Below are positions 13,421-21,427 of a DNA stretch of 21,467 nucleotides, piece after piece. Numbering within the stretch: the stretch's first letter is position 1; each line of letters begins with the position of its first letter. The notes under the pieces are model-generated. The model had not been told where the DNA came from and did not search any database. It worked only from the letters and a program-made list of their open reading frames with translations. Location: assembly GCA_958402075.1 (NCBI GenBank), contig CATXSD010000041.1:1-21467 (forward strand). The letters are read 5' to 3'. Position numbers and translations under genes: made by a program. This DNA is from Mediterranea massiliensis. GTDB lineage: Bacteria > Bacteroidota > Bacteroidia > Bacteroidales > Bacteroidaceae.

Positions 13421-15610
13421 TTATTGTTTGGCGTTGTAGATTTCCTTGATTTCGCTGGCAGTGAGCTTGCGATTATCATATACGCGGAAATTATCTATAC
13501 TCATATTAGTGGCCGATAGTTGATTAGAATTTAAATTACTTACATTCAGACTCCCACCCATAATGAAGCTTGTCCCTTTTCCATAAGTAGAGGAAGAACC
13601 TGCTGATTCGGTTAATGTATATACTTCCAGGCCATCTACATAAAGAGTAGTAGTGGTTTTAAGATAGTGTTCTGTGTTATCTGAAACTATTGCTATATGA
13701 TGCCATTTACCATCGGTTAGTGTAGGGTGTATGAAAGGTGATTGCCAATCAAAATATGGGGAACCATGATTACTGCCGAATGCTACAAATTTTAATGATC
13801 CTTTTTCCATACTTAAAGAAAGCATGGTTTGATTATTAGCTGAAGAATTCAGGTGGAAGATATGACCATCATCAAAATCTTTTCCCCAAAAACAAATAGT
13901 CATCAATCTGTTATCGATAATAGGTTTCGAAACAACAAACATACTATTGTCTGTCTTGCTGAACTTTAAAGCTTTCCCTTCGGGAGTCACTCCTTCAACA
14001 AAAGAAGGAGAACCTGTACCGAAACCGTCAATCTCATTTTCTGTAGCATCCTCAAAGTTCTCGTCGAACTTATAATAAGTATAGAGCCCTTGAGTTACAA
14101 CGGTACCTGCGATGTCACTTCCCTTGACTGCTGTCACTGCAACAGATTCCTTGCGCGTGCCGTCAGACACTTCGATAGCCGTATTCAACGTTTCGGGCAT
14201 GATGGAGCGATCCAGCGTTACTGTAATCTGTTTGGTGCCTGATGGAGCGGTCACGCCGCTGGTATCGGATATTTTCAATCCTGTTCCTTCGGGTACGGTG
14301 ATAGTCCAGGCAAGTTCTGCTGTTCCCACATTGCTGATGGTGAAGTTCTTTTCTGTAGCTTCTTCTCCGAAGTCCAATGAAAGAGGGGATACCGACATCT
14401 TGGCAACGGCCTTGGTGGCTTTCACTGTGATACTTTCCTGGTTGGTTCCGTCGGAAATGACAAATGTGGTGTTTACGGTCTCGGGCATGGTTTCGCGGTT
14501 CAGTTTGACCTGGAGTATCTGGTTGCCTCCGGCGGCTACACTGCCTTCCATCGGCGATACAGTGATGTAATCTGCTGAGATTCCCGATACGGTATATTTC
14601 AGTTCGGCTGTTCCCGTGTTGCTGACGGTCAGCGGCAGTTCGGCCGATTCATAACCGAAATCGAGCAAGGTCGGTTCAATTTTCATTTCTGCCTTGGCTT
14701 CTGTTTTGGCAGCTTTTACGGCGATAGTTTGCTCCTTGATGCCGTCGGAAATGATGAAGGAGGTATTCAGGTTTTTGGTTTGCTTGGTACGGTCGAGCGT
14801 TACCTTGACGATTTTAGAACCTTCGGGTTCTACCGTACCTTCTGTATCCGATACGGAGATACACTCGTCTGTGATTCCCGAAATGTTCCAGGTGAGGACT
14901 GCATTTCCTGTATTTTTGATGGTGAGGTCCTTTTCCTCTTCCGTTTCACCGAAGTCCAGCGAGGTAGGGGTAACAGTCATTTCCGATTTGGCACTCTTGG
15001 GTGCGCAGGATACTGAAATCGTGTAGGAATTGCCGAATGCTGACAGGGTGACTTTGACATTCTGTGTTTCGGACAACTGGTCACGGTTGACCGTGAAGAC
15101 GATGCTTTGTGTCTTGCCGGCAGCAATGTTGCCGGACAGCGGGGAGGCTGTAAGCCAGGCGTTGTCTCCTAAGTTCAGCGACCATTCCGTGGCAGCGTTC
15201 CCCTGATTGGTAACGGTGACGGAAAGCTCCGTCTGTGTGGTGCCGAAGTTGAGTGTTGACGGTTCTATCTTGATTTCGGCTTCCTTTTTTTCGGGTTCCA
15301 GTTGCATGTCACAATTGGCGGTTTCACCGGCCAGCACGTTGACGCTGCGTGTATTGGTCACATATCCGGTCTTCTTGAACTGCAGCTGGTAGCTGTCCGC
15401 TTCCACGTTGTTGAAGCGGAACTGGCCGTCGCTGCCGGTCGTGGTGCTGGTGCCCAAGTTCACTACACTGACTTGTACGCCGGAGAGCGGGGTAGTGGTT
15501 CCCGACTCGGTGACGATACCCTGGATGTTTCCCGTATAGTCTCTTTCTTCTTCCGTGCAGGCCACAATCAGTGCCGCAAGGAGTACGAATAAATAAATCG
15601 TTCGTTTCAT
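13421..15610 (-). CDS. Surface lipoprotein: CarboxypepD_reg, four BACON-like repeats, LamG-like domain
   Basis: This is a 729-residue exported lipoprotein with a lipobox in LAALIVAC (Cys18). Domains in order are a carboxypeptidase-regulatory-like sandwich (about 28-104), four BACON/ASPM-type immunoglobulin-like repeats (about 112-203, 209-301, 307-398, 403-495) and a LamG/concanavalin-like domain (about 510-727). Each repeat opens with P..LDFG or P..LNFG and has N.GtA...W, with a conserved TLDR..MPETLNT segment in repeats 2-4. The LamG part has YYKFDENFEDATEN, DGKWHHIAIVSD, LYVDG and IDNFRVYDNRKLTASEIKEI, the usual Laminin_G_3 landmarks. BACON and LamG modules in Bacteroidetes commonly mediate carbohydrate or mucin binding at the surface, but there is no enzyme domain or SusC/D pair here, so an adhesive or structural role is an inference. 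It sits 19 bases after the LPP20-DUF5683 gene and just before the transglutaminase-like gene. Confidence 0.9.
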   Translation of the reverse strand: MKRTIYLFVLLAALIVACTEEERDYTGNIQGIVTESGTTTPLSGVQVSVVNLGTSTTTGSDGQFRFNNVEADSYQLQFKKTGYVTNTRSVNVLAGETANCDMQLEPEKKEAEIKIEPSTLNFGTTQTELSVTVTNQGNAATEWSLNLGDNAWLTASPLSGNIAAGKTQSIVFTVNRDQLSETQNVKVTLSAFGNSYTISVSCAPKSAKSEMTVTPTSLDFGETEEEKDLTIKNTGNAVLTWNISGITDECISVSDTEGTVEPEGSKIVKVTLDRTKQTKNLNTSFIISDGIKEQTIAVKAAKTEAKAEMKIEPTLLDFGYESAELPLTVSNTGTAELKYTVSGISADYITVSPMEGSVAAGGNQILQVKLNRETMPETVNTTFVISDGTNQESITVKATKAVAKMSVSPLSLDFGEEATEKNFTISNVGTAELAWTITVPEGTGLKISDTSGVTAPSGTKQITVTLDRSIMPETLNTAIEVSDGTRKESVAVTAVKGSDIAGTVVTQGLYTYYKFDENFEDATENEIDGFGTGSPSFVEGVTPEGKALKFSKTDNSMFVVSKPIIDNRLMTICFWGKDFDDGHIFHLNSSANNQTMLSLSMEKGSLKFVAFGSNHGSPYFDWQSPFIHPTLTDGKWHHIAIVSDNTEHYLKTTTTLYVDGLEVYTLTESAGSSSTYGKGTSFIMGGSLNVSNLNSNQLSATNMSIDNFRVYDNRKLTASEIKEIYNAKQ

Positions 15611-15629
15611 GGAATAAAAAATTAATGGT

Positions 15630-16511
15630 TTAGAAATTCAGTGACAAGGCGAATCCTCCTGTCTGAGGTGCTACGTAAGGCGATACCTTGAGCTGTGCAT
15701 CGCCCAGCATGAAGGGCTTCCGCTTGCCACGGGCGGCGATGCCGTCTATGACGTTCCACAGATAGACGGCCGCGGCTCCGGCGATGAAGCCGTTGCGCAG
15801 GTTGGCGCAGTTGTCGGCCTTGTTGGCATAGCTCCTTTTTTTGTCGGCATCGTGGGTTGAGCTGAACTTCGATTCGTAGGATGCTCTCATGCTTTCGGTG
15901 GCAACGATGCCTCCGATGCAGGCGGCTTCGGCTACGATGAAGAAAATGCCTTTTCCCTTGCTGCCTTTATGAAATTGTGCCCAGCCAGGTACAAAGACAC
16001 GCCCCGAGAAGGGATAGCGTCCGGTGATGGAGGCATTGTATTCTTTCAGTTGTCTGTCGAAATTCTTGTCGCGGAAATTGCCGGTGTTCAGTGAATAGAA
16101 ATCGTCGACACCGTTTACATTGCGCTGGACCTGTATCAGGATGTAGATTTTCATCCGGTTGCCACCCAAAGCGATGGGTTCTGTGGCACTGACCACGCGG
16201 CGTTTCATGATGTTGAACTTCACAACGGCATTGATGCCCTGCGTGGCCACGGCATTGATATCCTGTTGGGTGATGCCTACGACACCCAGTTCGTGCAGTG
16301 ACTTCTGCAAAGCATCGGCCCAGGCAGCATTGGTGGCCGACTGCTCGTCGTGTCCCTCGCCCACGCCCCAGCTCAGGAAATAATTGGCTCCCGCAGGAGG
16401 AACAGGAGTGGTATAGGCCCAGGAGGGGCGCAATTCGGTGGAGGATTGTGCGGATACGGACATGCTCGTTGCAAACAGCAGAACGAACATGGCAAAAGTA
16501 ATCTGTTTCAT
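15630..16511 (-). CDS. LPP20-like exported protein with a DUF5683-like C-terminus
   Basis: This is a 293-residue exported protein. MKQITFAMFVLLFATSMSVS with AQ following is a Sec signal peptide. Residues ~28-150 resemble LPP20 proteins: RPSWAYTTP, then NYFLSWGVGEG, then ATNAAWADALQKSL, with helix-forming alanines at regular spacing. The C-terminal part has FVPGWAQFHKGSKGKGIFFI followed by hydrophobic segments (EAACIGGIVA, FIAGAAAVYLWNVIDGIAAR), the pattern of DUF5683 membrane proteins (PGWGQ.Y.G...KG). It may therefore be membrane embedded. The ATG at 16511 overlaps the stop of the preceding gene by an ATGA, which decides the start. It is the third of three successive LPP20-like genes. Family calls are from motif resemblance and the function is unknown. 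Confidence 0.78.
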   Translation of the reverse strand: MKQITFAMFVLLFATSMSVSAQSSTELRPSWAYTTPVPPAGANYFLSWGVGEGHDEQSATNAAWADALQKSLHELGVVGITQQDINAVATQGINAVVKFNIMKRRVVSATEPIALGGNRMKIYILIQVQRNVNGVDDFYSLNTGNFRDKNFDRQLKEYNASITGRYPFSGRVFVPGWAQFHKGSKGKGIFFIVAEAACIGGIVATESMRASYESKFSSTHDADKKRSYANKADNCANLRNGFIAGAAAVYLWNVIDGIAARGKRKPFMLGDAQLKVSPYVAPQTGGFALSLNF

Positions 16512-16939
16512 TCTTCTTCTTTGTTGGTGATGCAATTGAATGATTTGAATTTGGGCTGTTCGTGTACATCGTTGGCCACCTGGCACAGAATGTAGACCCG
16601 ATAGCCTCGTCGGGTTGTCAGTTCTCTCGTGCATTGGCATACTTTGTTGATGGGTATTTTTACATAGCGGGAAGCTTCTATCAGCAGGCTGTCGCCTTCC
16701 AGTTGTTCCATCTTCTGGATGTCAACGGGAATGCCGATGGCAAAGGCACTTTCCAAGATGGCCATGGCGAAGGCTTTTTTTGTGGCGGCTTCTTCGGTCA
16801 GGCCTGTCCCTTGTGAAACCCGGTAGTAGTAGCTTGCCGTCTTGGCTGGGGGATTCTGTACCCACGAAGGCATGGCACCTTGCCCGTATGCGGACAAGGT
16901 GCACGCGGCCCACAATAAGAAAAGGACGGTAGATTTCAT
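16508..16939 (-). CDS. Small LPP20-like exported protein
   Basis: This is a 143-residue exported protein. MKSTVLFLLWAACTLSAYGQ is a Sec signal peptide, which favours the ATG at 16939 over one nine bases upstream. The mature part has the LPP20 arrangement: PSWVQNPP, then YYYRVSQGTGLTEEAATKKA, then a helical run of alanines, and a strand-rich C-terminal half ending RRGYRVYILCQVAND. LPP20 was first described as a Helicobacter pylori outer-membrane lipoprotein, and related proteins are assumed to be envelope components; this one lacks a lipobox. It is nine bases downstream of the first LPP20-like gene and overlaps the third, so the three are one transcription unit and their products may form a complex. 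Confidence 0.75.
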   Translation of the reverse strand: MKSTVLFLLWAACTLSAYGQGAMPSWVQNPPAKTASYYYRVSQGTGLTEEAATKKAFAMAILESAFAIGIPVDIQKMEQLEGDSLLIEASRYVKIPINKVCQCTRELTTRRGYRVYILCQVANDVHEQPKFKSFNCITNKEEE

Positions 16940-16948
16940 GACGGGCAT

Positions 16949-17638
16949 TTATTGCATGGCGTCCATTTCGGCTTTTTGTCTGGCCGCTTCCTTTGCCAGT
17001 TCGGCATCCATCTTTTCGAAGAACTTCTTCTTGTCGTAATCAACTTTGCGCACTTCCAGTTCCTCGGCAAGTCCTTTCTTGGCGTCTTCCAGCAGTACGT
17101 GCACGGCTACGTAGCCGACATATCCGCCTGTGGCACTTTGGGAGAGCTTGCGGCATACAACATTGGCATACTTGTCGATGACTTTCGTTCCGATGACCTG
17201 CGCACCGCCTTCCAGTTCGCTTTCATACATTTTCTTTCCGCTGGGTACGTTGACATCCTTGCTGTAGTCTTCAATGGCATTCTTCAACATGCCGATATAC
17301 CGGGATGCAATGTCGGCGATGGCTACGCGATTGGCGTCTGTAATGGCCCGCGAGCGGTCGGGGCGGTCTTCGGCGATGCCTAAGCCAGCCATATATTCGC
17401 CGGGCTTGTCGTATGCTTCGTCCATACAGAAGGTCAGAAGTACTTGTTCGCCATTGGCCATCTTGGGCTGTGTCGGGTCTTGTGCCGCAGGAGCGGGGGT
17501 GGGGGTTACGGCGGCTTGCTTGCTGCTGCCGCAGGATATGCAAAGGAATAGGGCTGCAAATAGGAATCCGGATGAGATGGTTCTTTTGAGCGAAACTTTG
17601 TCGGCTTTGTGGGAAGCCATAGCGTTTTTAGGTGTCAT
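16949..17638 (-). CDS. LPP20-like lipoprotein
   Basis: This is a 229-residue lipoprotein. The N-terminus is long and basic before a hydrophobic core and lipobox (FLCISC, Cys36); a proline/alanine-rich tether (VTPTPAPAAQDPTQPKMA) follows. The globular part has YMAGLGIAEDRPDRSRAITD followed by ANRVAIADIASRYIG, the LPP20 core, and a charged helical C-terminus (EELEVRKVDYDKKKFFEKMD to the end) likely to be a coiled coil. An in-frame ATG at 17620 gives a more ordinary signal peptide and could be the real start. It is the first gene of the five-gene envelope operon. No TAnnTTTG box is evident upstream; a terminator-like structure lies 54 bases before the start, so the operon could be controlled by read-through or by an unrecognised promoter. 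Confidence 0.78.
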   Translation of the reverse strand: MTPKNAMASHKADKVSLKRTISSGFLFAALFLCISCGSSKQAAVTPTPAPAAQDPTQPKMANGEQVLLTFCMDEAYDKPGEYMAGLGIAEDRPDRSRAITDANRVAIADIASRYIGMLKNAIEDYSKDVNVPSGKKMYESELEGGAQVIGTKVIDKYANVVCRKLSQSATGGYVGYVAVHVLLEDAKKGLAEELEVRKVDYDKKKFFEKMDAELAKEAARQKAEMDAMQ

Positions 17639-17691
17639 AGCATTTCAATTTTGTGTGCCCGTAGCCTCCCCAATCGGGCAGTGAATAATAT

Positions 17692-17770
17692 AAAAAAAAG
17701 GCATGGGAGTCTGTACTTCTGCTTATCCCGACTTCAGGCTCTCGCATTGCCTGCATACCTCATGTTAGGA
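17692..17770 (-). ncRNA. Candidate small structured RNA with intrinsic terminator
   Basis: In the minus direction a TTGG (17805-17808), an 18-base gap and TAACTTGA (17779-17786, six of eight matches to TAnnTTTG) could start a transcript near 17770. It would contain GGUAUG (17759-17754), the hairpin AGGC-N9-GCCU (17752-17736), a GGGA/UCCC hairpin, and CAUGCC (17705-17700) that closes back on GGUAUG, followed by eight U. The result is a branched RNA of about 80 bases ending in a terminator. The 17-mer of the first hairpin recurs exactly at 21091-21107 in the same setting. Alternatively it is simply a processed 3' end of the operon upstream. Confidence 0.4.
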
Positions 17771-17821
17771 TAATTATATCAAGTTAATGCCTTTCGTTGT
17801 TAAGCCAATTGGTTTATTCAA

Positions 17822-17865
17822 ATTAATCAGGGCAATGCAGAAGATTTCTGATTACCCTGATTAAT
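17822..17865 (-). terminator. Strong 3' hairpin after the zinc-ribbon gene
   Basis: ATTAATCAGGG (17822-17832) and CCCTGATTAAT (17855-17865) are perfect 11-base arms, with CAGAA/TTCTG pairing inside (17838-17842 with 17846-17850). It begins six bases past the stop of the zinc-ribbon gene. The U-run after it is weak (AATTTGAAT), so it may stabilise the 3' end rather than terminate fully. Confidence 0.5.
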
Positions 17866-17870
17866 GTATA

Positions 17871-18974
17871 TTAGATAAATCCTAATTGGACGGCACTGGC
17901 TCGTCGAGCCGCAATAGATTCATCCAGATGTTGAGTAATTTGTTTGTCTATGACTTTATTAACTATAATTTTCCCGATAAACCAAGCGGCTAAATACCCG
18001 AAGGAAATTTGCCATGGAACTGAAACCAAGAGAAGGAAGAATAGCAACCATAGCCATTTTACAATTTTCTTAATTTTCTCTTTACCATTTACAAAAGCTA
18101 CTTCGGCATCGTCTACGGGATAATTGTATGAAGACCTTTGGCCGGTACCGTCCATCATGTAGTTATACCGCTGATTGTTGTAGGTGTAATACACAAACCA
18201 AAAAGGAGCTAGGACATATTCGCCTTTTGTAGTCAGGCTAAAACTGGAAGAAGCACGGAAATTTCGAATCTCTTGGTCTCCGATTTGTGTCAATGCTGCA
18301 TTTTGGGCAGTCGAGTCCACTAAATCTTTTCCATGTTTCTGCCATACTAAGGTTGGATCTGCATTACGTGGGATGGTAATCAGTCTTTCGTCTTCTTCTT
18401 TCAGCAAATCGCCATTGAATTCCTTTGACATCATCACGTCATAAGGGAATTGATAGGTAAATTCACGCAATTCCTGGGGCAAGTCTTCTGTGCCTTCATT
18501 GGCAACGCACAGAAATGCGAAGTTGCCGGCCGCATTGCCATTTTGCGGGCGCCATTTTTTCACATCCTTTGTAGAGATGGTCTTTCCGTTGTCTGTCCAG
18601 TTGCTTTTTATTTTTACCTGCTGATCCATGTAGGACGATTCGCAACTCCATGCTGCCTGATAAGTCCCTTCGTATAGATACATAGGTAAATAGGCACGGA
18701 ATACATTGTCGGTATTGATAGCCTCAAATATATTTTTGGGAACATAATCTTGATTAATGAGTGCATTAACCATGCTTTTCTCAAAATCACCTTCCTGTGT
18801 ACTGAATGGAATGTAACGCTCGGGACGTATCTCTTCTTTAGCCGTTACTAACGGATTTTTGATAACGGTGCCACAACGTGGACATGTAGCCGTTGATTTG
18901 AACGCACTGAATGAAGTCAAGGCTTGATTACAAGCCGGACACTTCACAATCTGTAGTTGCATTGTTTCTGCCAT
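17871..18974 (-). CDS. Zinc-ribbon membrane protein, YdjG-like
   Basis: This is a 367-residue protein. It starts with a four-cysteine zinc ribbon (CPAC at 12-15, CPRC at 31-34), as in proteins often misannotated as TFIIB-type or primosomal-protein-like. A large globular domain follows (about 50-300), with FRAYLPMYLYEGTYQAAWSC and YVLAPFWFVYYTYNNQRYNY, and a hydrophobic hairpin near 302-338 (WLWLLFFLLLVSVPW, FGYLAAWFIGKIIV) leaves a short basic tail. This layout resembles Bacillus subtilis YdjG, which works with YdjH and the SPFH protein YdjI in recruiting PspA to the membrane under envelope stress. No PspA gene is in the window. It is the last of three genes in tight series, 17 bases after the four-helix membrane protein gene. 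The zinc ribbon and membrane segments are seen directly; the YdjG relation is an inference. Confidence 0.8.
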   Translation of the reverse strand: MAETMQLQIVKCPACNQALTSFSAFKSTATCPRCGTVIKNPLVTAKEEIRPERYIPFSTQEGDFEKSMVNALINQDYVPKNIFEAINTDNVFRAYLPMYLYEGTYQAAWSCESSYMDQQVKIKSNWTDNGKTISTKDVKKWRPQNGNAAGNFAFLCVANEGTEDLPQELREFTYQFPYDVMMSKEFNGDLLKEEDERLITIPRNADPTLVWQKHGKDLVDSTAQNAALTQIGDQEIRNFRASSSFSLTTKGEYVLAPFWFVYYTYNNQRYNYMMDGTGQRSSYNYPVDDAEVAFVNGKEKIKKIVKWLWLLFFLLLVSVPWQISFGYLAAWFIGKIIVNKVIDKQITQHLDESIAARRASAVQLGFI

Positions 18975-18991
18975 AATATCAAGAATTTAAA

Positions 18992-19669
18992 TTAGTGAGA
19001 ATATTTTAATATCGCTTTTCTTTCTTCAATGAGTGCTCCCAATTGCGATATCAATTGGACGATCCTGGCATCTTCTCCTTCTAAGATAGCTTTGCGCAAA
19101 TTAGCAATGCTTGCTTCGATGTCTGCGTCAACTCCCTGCGATTCGCTTGTCTGCCGGGATGCGCCTGTTTCCAGGTTGTCACAAAGGTGTATGATATCTC
19201 TGCTGAATGACGGGTTCTTTGTCATTGTGGCTAAGCGTTTTAAGTTCATGTGCATATTTCTGTAAGCATTGATGTCCGCTTTCCGCTTTTCCAGTGATTG
19301 TGCTGTTGCATGGTTGGCCCATACATTGCCTAAAAAGACAATTGCGAATAAAAACCATAGGATAGTCTGTATGACAACAGGCCATATATAAGATTCCAAT
19401 CGCAGAATAATGAATACTATACCTACAACCAGTTCCAGTAGAAAATAAGCGATAGATTGTACATACAAAGTAGAAGACAAATAGTAAGATGCTTCCCCTT
19501 TGGAACTGATTATAGGAAGGCAAAGGATGGTGAGATAACTGAAATGGATAAATCCGTATGAAACCCATATGGAGGCCGGATTCTCTGTCCCAACGACTAA
19601 AAAGAACAGGACATTGAAAACGGTCAGAAACAAAAGCATAAAAGCTGTTTTTGCAAAGAATGTTTTCAT
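18992..19669 (-). CDS. Four-helix membrane protein with C-terminal coiled coil
   Basis: This is a 225-residue inner-membrane protein. Four hydrophobic segments occupy residues ~7-27, 35-55, 65-92 and 95-118 (FMLLFLTVFNVLFFLVVG, FIHFSYLTILCLPII, YFLLELVVGIVFIIL, VVIQTILWFLFAIVFLGNVW), followed by a cytoplasmic, charged helical tail (about 120-225; SLEKRKADINAYRNMHMNLK, then DADIEASIANLRKAI). I do not recognise a family. Its place between the SPFH gene and the zinc-ribbon gene, 18 and 17 bases from each, suggests that it is the membrane anchor or partner of a complex made by the three products, in the position YdjH has in Bacillus. The sequence does not itself show homology to YdjH that I can defend. 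Confidence 0.8.
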   Translation of the reverse strand: MKTFFAKTAFMLLFLTVFNVLFFLVVGTENPASIWVSYGFIHFSYLTILCLPIISSKGEASYYLSSTLYVQSIAYFLLELVVGIVFIILRLESYIWPVVIQTILWFLFAIVFLGNVWANHATAQSLEKRKADINAYRNMHMNLKRLATMTKNPSFSRDIIHLCDNLETGASRQTSESQGVDADIEASIANLRKAILEGEDARIVQLISQLGALIEERKAILKYSH

Positions 19670-19687
19670 AAATAAATATTTATAATT

Positions 19688-20800
19688 CTACAATCTGCTC
19701 AATATCTCAGAGACCTTTTGGTCATAAGTGCTTTGGGGTATCAATCCGGCATCAAGCATCTGTTTGAGTTTCTTCAGTGATTCCATGGGGTCGGGTTGCG
19801 CAGAGGGGTGTGGTTGGGCAGGAGTTTGTGCTCCGCCAAATGCTGCCTGGGCCAGATTCCCAAATGCTCCTGCGGCAGCGATTCCCATACCCAGGCCAGC
19901 TCCCATTCCGCTTATTCCTCCTGAATCAGGGTTGTTGGCAATGGATTCCATAATGTCCATGCCCTTAATGGCCGTATAATTACTTCCCATTTTCTGCAAT
20001 TCTTCTACTTTGCTGTCAGCTGCAATAAGACGCTCTTTGGCTTTTCCTTGCGCCCTCATGGTTATTCTTCGATTTTCTTCTTCGTACATCTCTTTCTGCT
20101 TTTCATCCAGTTCAAGAGAGACGGTAAAGTCAATCAGCATAATGCCATAGTCTTTTAACAGCTCTTGTATGCGTGGTTTGCATTGTTCTGCTATTTCATC
20201 TTTCTTTTTTGAACACTCGAAAGAATTGATATGGCTTTCTTCTAATGTGTTGGAAATGATGGCGGCAACTTTTTGATAGATGCGCTGGAATAGTTTGTAT
20301 TGAAAGTCTGTGATTGTATAGCTTTCGTTATCGCGCAATACTTTCTTTACAAAAGTTTCACTGTCTATTACTCGGATGACATAAATTCCACCTCCCCTCA
20401 GCTGTGCTCCTTCCCCTATTAACGGACAGGTAAACCCGACGGGATCATCAGTTCCCCATGGCACTTCGAACTCTTCGGTGGAGATGAAGTAGACTCGGCA
20501 TGGGAAATAGCTTTTCCCACCAGACAATGCTTCACGGAAAGAACGGATAACGGCAATATTTTGTGTTTCCAGTTCGCATTCTGTGCCGCCAGGGAATATT
20601 GCCCATTCACTTGCTCCATTCTCAAAAACTGCTTCTTCTCCTCTGCGGACAAGCAATTTCGAATGGGTATTAAAGTCTGTACTGTGATGACGCCAAGCGA
20701 TAAGCCCACGCCCAGTGTTATTGCCTTCGTTTTGAATTACGTCAACAAAAGAGTGACTATTGGAAGGTGAAGCTACTGTAGATCTGTGAAATAACCCCAT
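19688..20800 (-). CDS. SPFH/Band-7-type protein with SHOCT domain, YdjI-like
   Basis: This is a 370-residue protein. It opens with a short segment and then a YdjI-type SPFH domain (about 35-250): LIAWRHHSTDFNTHSKLLVR, RRGEEAVFENG, VYFISTEEFEVPWGTDDPVG. A charged helical region follows (ELDEKQKEMYEEENRRITMR), then an alanine/glycine-rich low-complexity stretch (GISGMGAGLGMGIAAAGAFG) with PAQPHPSAQPDP, and a C-terminal SHOCT domain (about 338-370, ESLKKLKQMLDAGLIPQSTY). The glycine-rich stretch may touch the membrane. SPFH proteins oligomerise on membranes and organise microdomains; the YdjI branch is often annotated as 'virion core protein-like'. It is the first gene of the three-gene module. 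I found no exact TAnnTTTG box upstream. The domain call is strong; a role in envelope stress is inferred from the Bacillus system. Confidence 0.88.
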   Translation of the reverse strand: MGLFHRSTVASPSNSHSFVDVIQNEGNNTGRGLIAWRHHSTDFNTHSKLLVRRGEEAVFENGASEWAIFPGGTECELETQNIAVIRSFREALSGGKSYFPCRVYFISTEEFEVPWGTDDPVGFTCPLIGEGAQLRGGGIYVIRVIDSETFVKKVLRDNESYTITDFQYKLFQRIYQKVAAIISNTLEESHINSFECSKKKDEIAEQCKPRIQELLKDYGIMLIDFTVSLELDEKQKEMYEEENRRITMRAQGKAKERLIAADSKVEELQKMGSNYTAIKGMDIMESIANNPDSGGISGMGAGLGMGIAAAGAFGNLAQAAFGGAQTPAQPHPSAQPDPMESLKKLKQMLDAGLIPQSTYDQKVSEILSRL

Positions 20801-21048
20801 AATACTATATATATTTAAGAATGTTTATAACCGAGCTGTTGTGTACTTACACGAAGGCCGAGAATATGAAAGAAAAGGAAAGAAATGGACAAGAAACGAT
20901 GTTGTTGTTTTATAAACATATAATACTACCTGAGACAAGAAGCTGTCCCGTAAAATATGTAGAAGAGAAGTAGAAGAAGAAACATTACTCATATCAGTAT
21001 GCTTGCGTTTAAAAGTTTCTCACGATCCCTTTATTTCCGGCAAGACAT

Positions 21049-21144
21049 AAAAAAAGCGTGGAATCGTCCTGTTGTCCATTCCACGTATCGAGGCTCTCGC
21101 ATTGCCTATTGTAGTCGAACAGACAACGTCAGAGCCCACGCCGA
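21049..21144 (-). ncRNA. 3' end of a structured minus-strand RNA with intrinsic terminator
   Basis: On the minus strand CGTGGAAT (21085-21078) pairs perfectly with ATTCCACG (21064-21057) and is followed by C and seven U, a textbook terminator. Just upstream is the 17-mer AGGCAATGCGAGAGCCT (21107-21091), identical to 17752-17736. GUUGUC (21127-21122) can pair with GACAAC (21076-21071) and GCGUGG (21141-21136) with CCACGC (21061-21056), closing the whole as a multi-branch structure. No coding frame precedes it within 190 bases, so it is the end of an RNA or of a long 3' UTR from a gene outside the window. I do not recognise it as tmRNA, RNase P RNA or SRP RNA. Confidence 0.5.
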
Positions 21145-21331
21145 TATGAATATACATTAGCCTCACGATACATTCATCTATAAACACCTTCGCATACTTA
21201 AAGGATGCAAAACATGCTTATATAAATATATCATGGGCTGTGATATAATCACACCCGGGGCATCTACCGTTGCTAAGTTCAAGACTACAATACCGTAATT
21301 TGCGAGATTTCGATACGTCAAGAACAGAGCG

Positions 21332-21427
21332 TCAAGTAAACGCCTTAAATATGTCTGTTCTCATTGACCCTCCCAATGCCGCATCATATAATTTGTTCTT
21401 ATTATGTTGCTTCGGCGTGGGTTTCAT
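21332..21427 (-). CDS. Possible 31-residue small ORF
   Basis: A short frame begins with ATG at 21427 right after AAAAGGA and encodes MKPTPKQHNKNKLYDAALGG then SMRTDIFKAFT. It is basic and has no signal or membrane segment. It lies in the 5' half of the possible structured transcript, and its second to fifth codons overlap the 10-base arm at 21412-21421. It may be chance. Confidence 0.2.
   Translation of the reverse strand: MKPTPKQHNKNKLYDAALGGSMRTDIFKAFT

Noticed and set aside
20866..20973. A 35-residue plus-strand frame upstream of the SPFH operon
   Set aside because: It has a lysine- and glutamate-rich low-complexity start, no upstream promoter or coding signature, and runs through an AT-rich region antisense to the SPFH leader.
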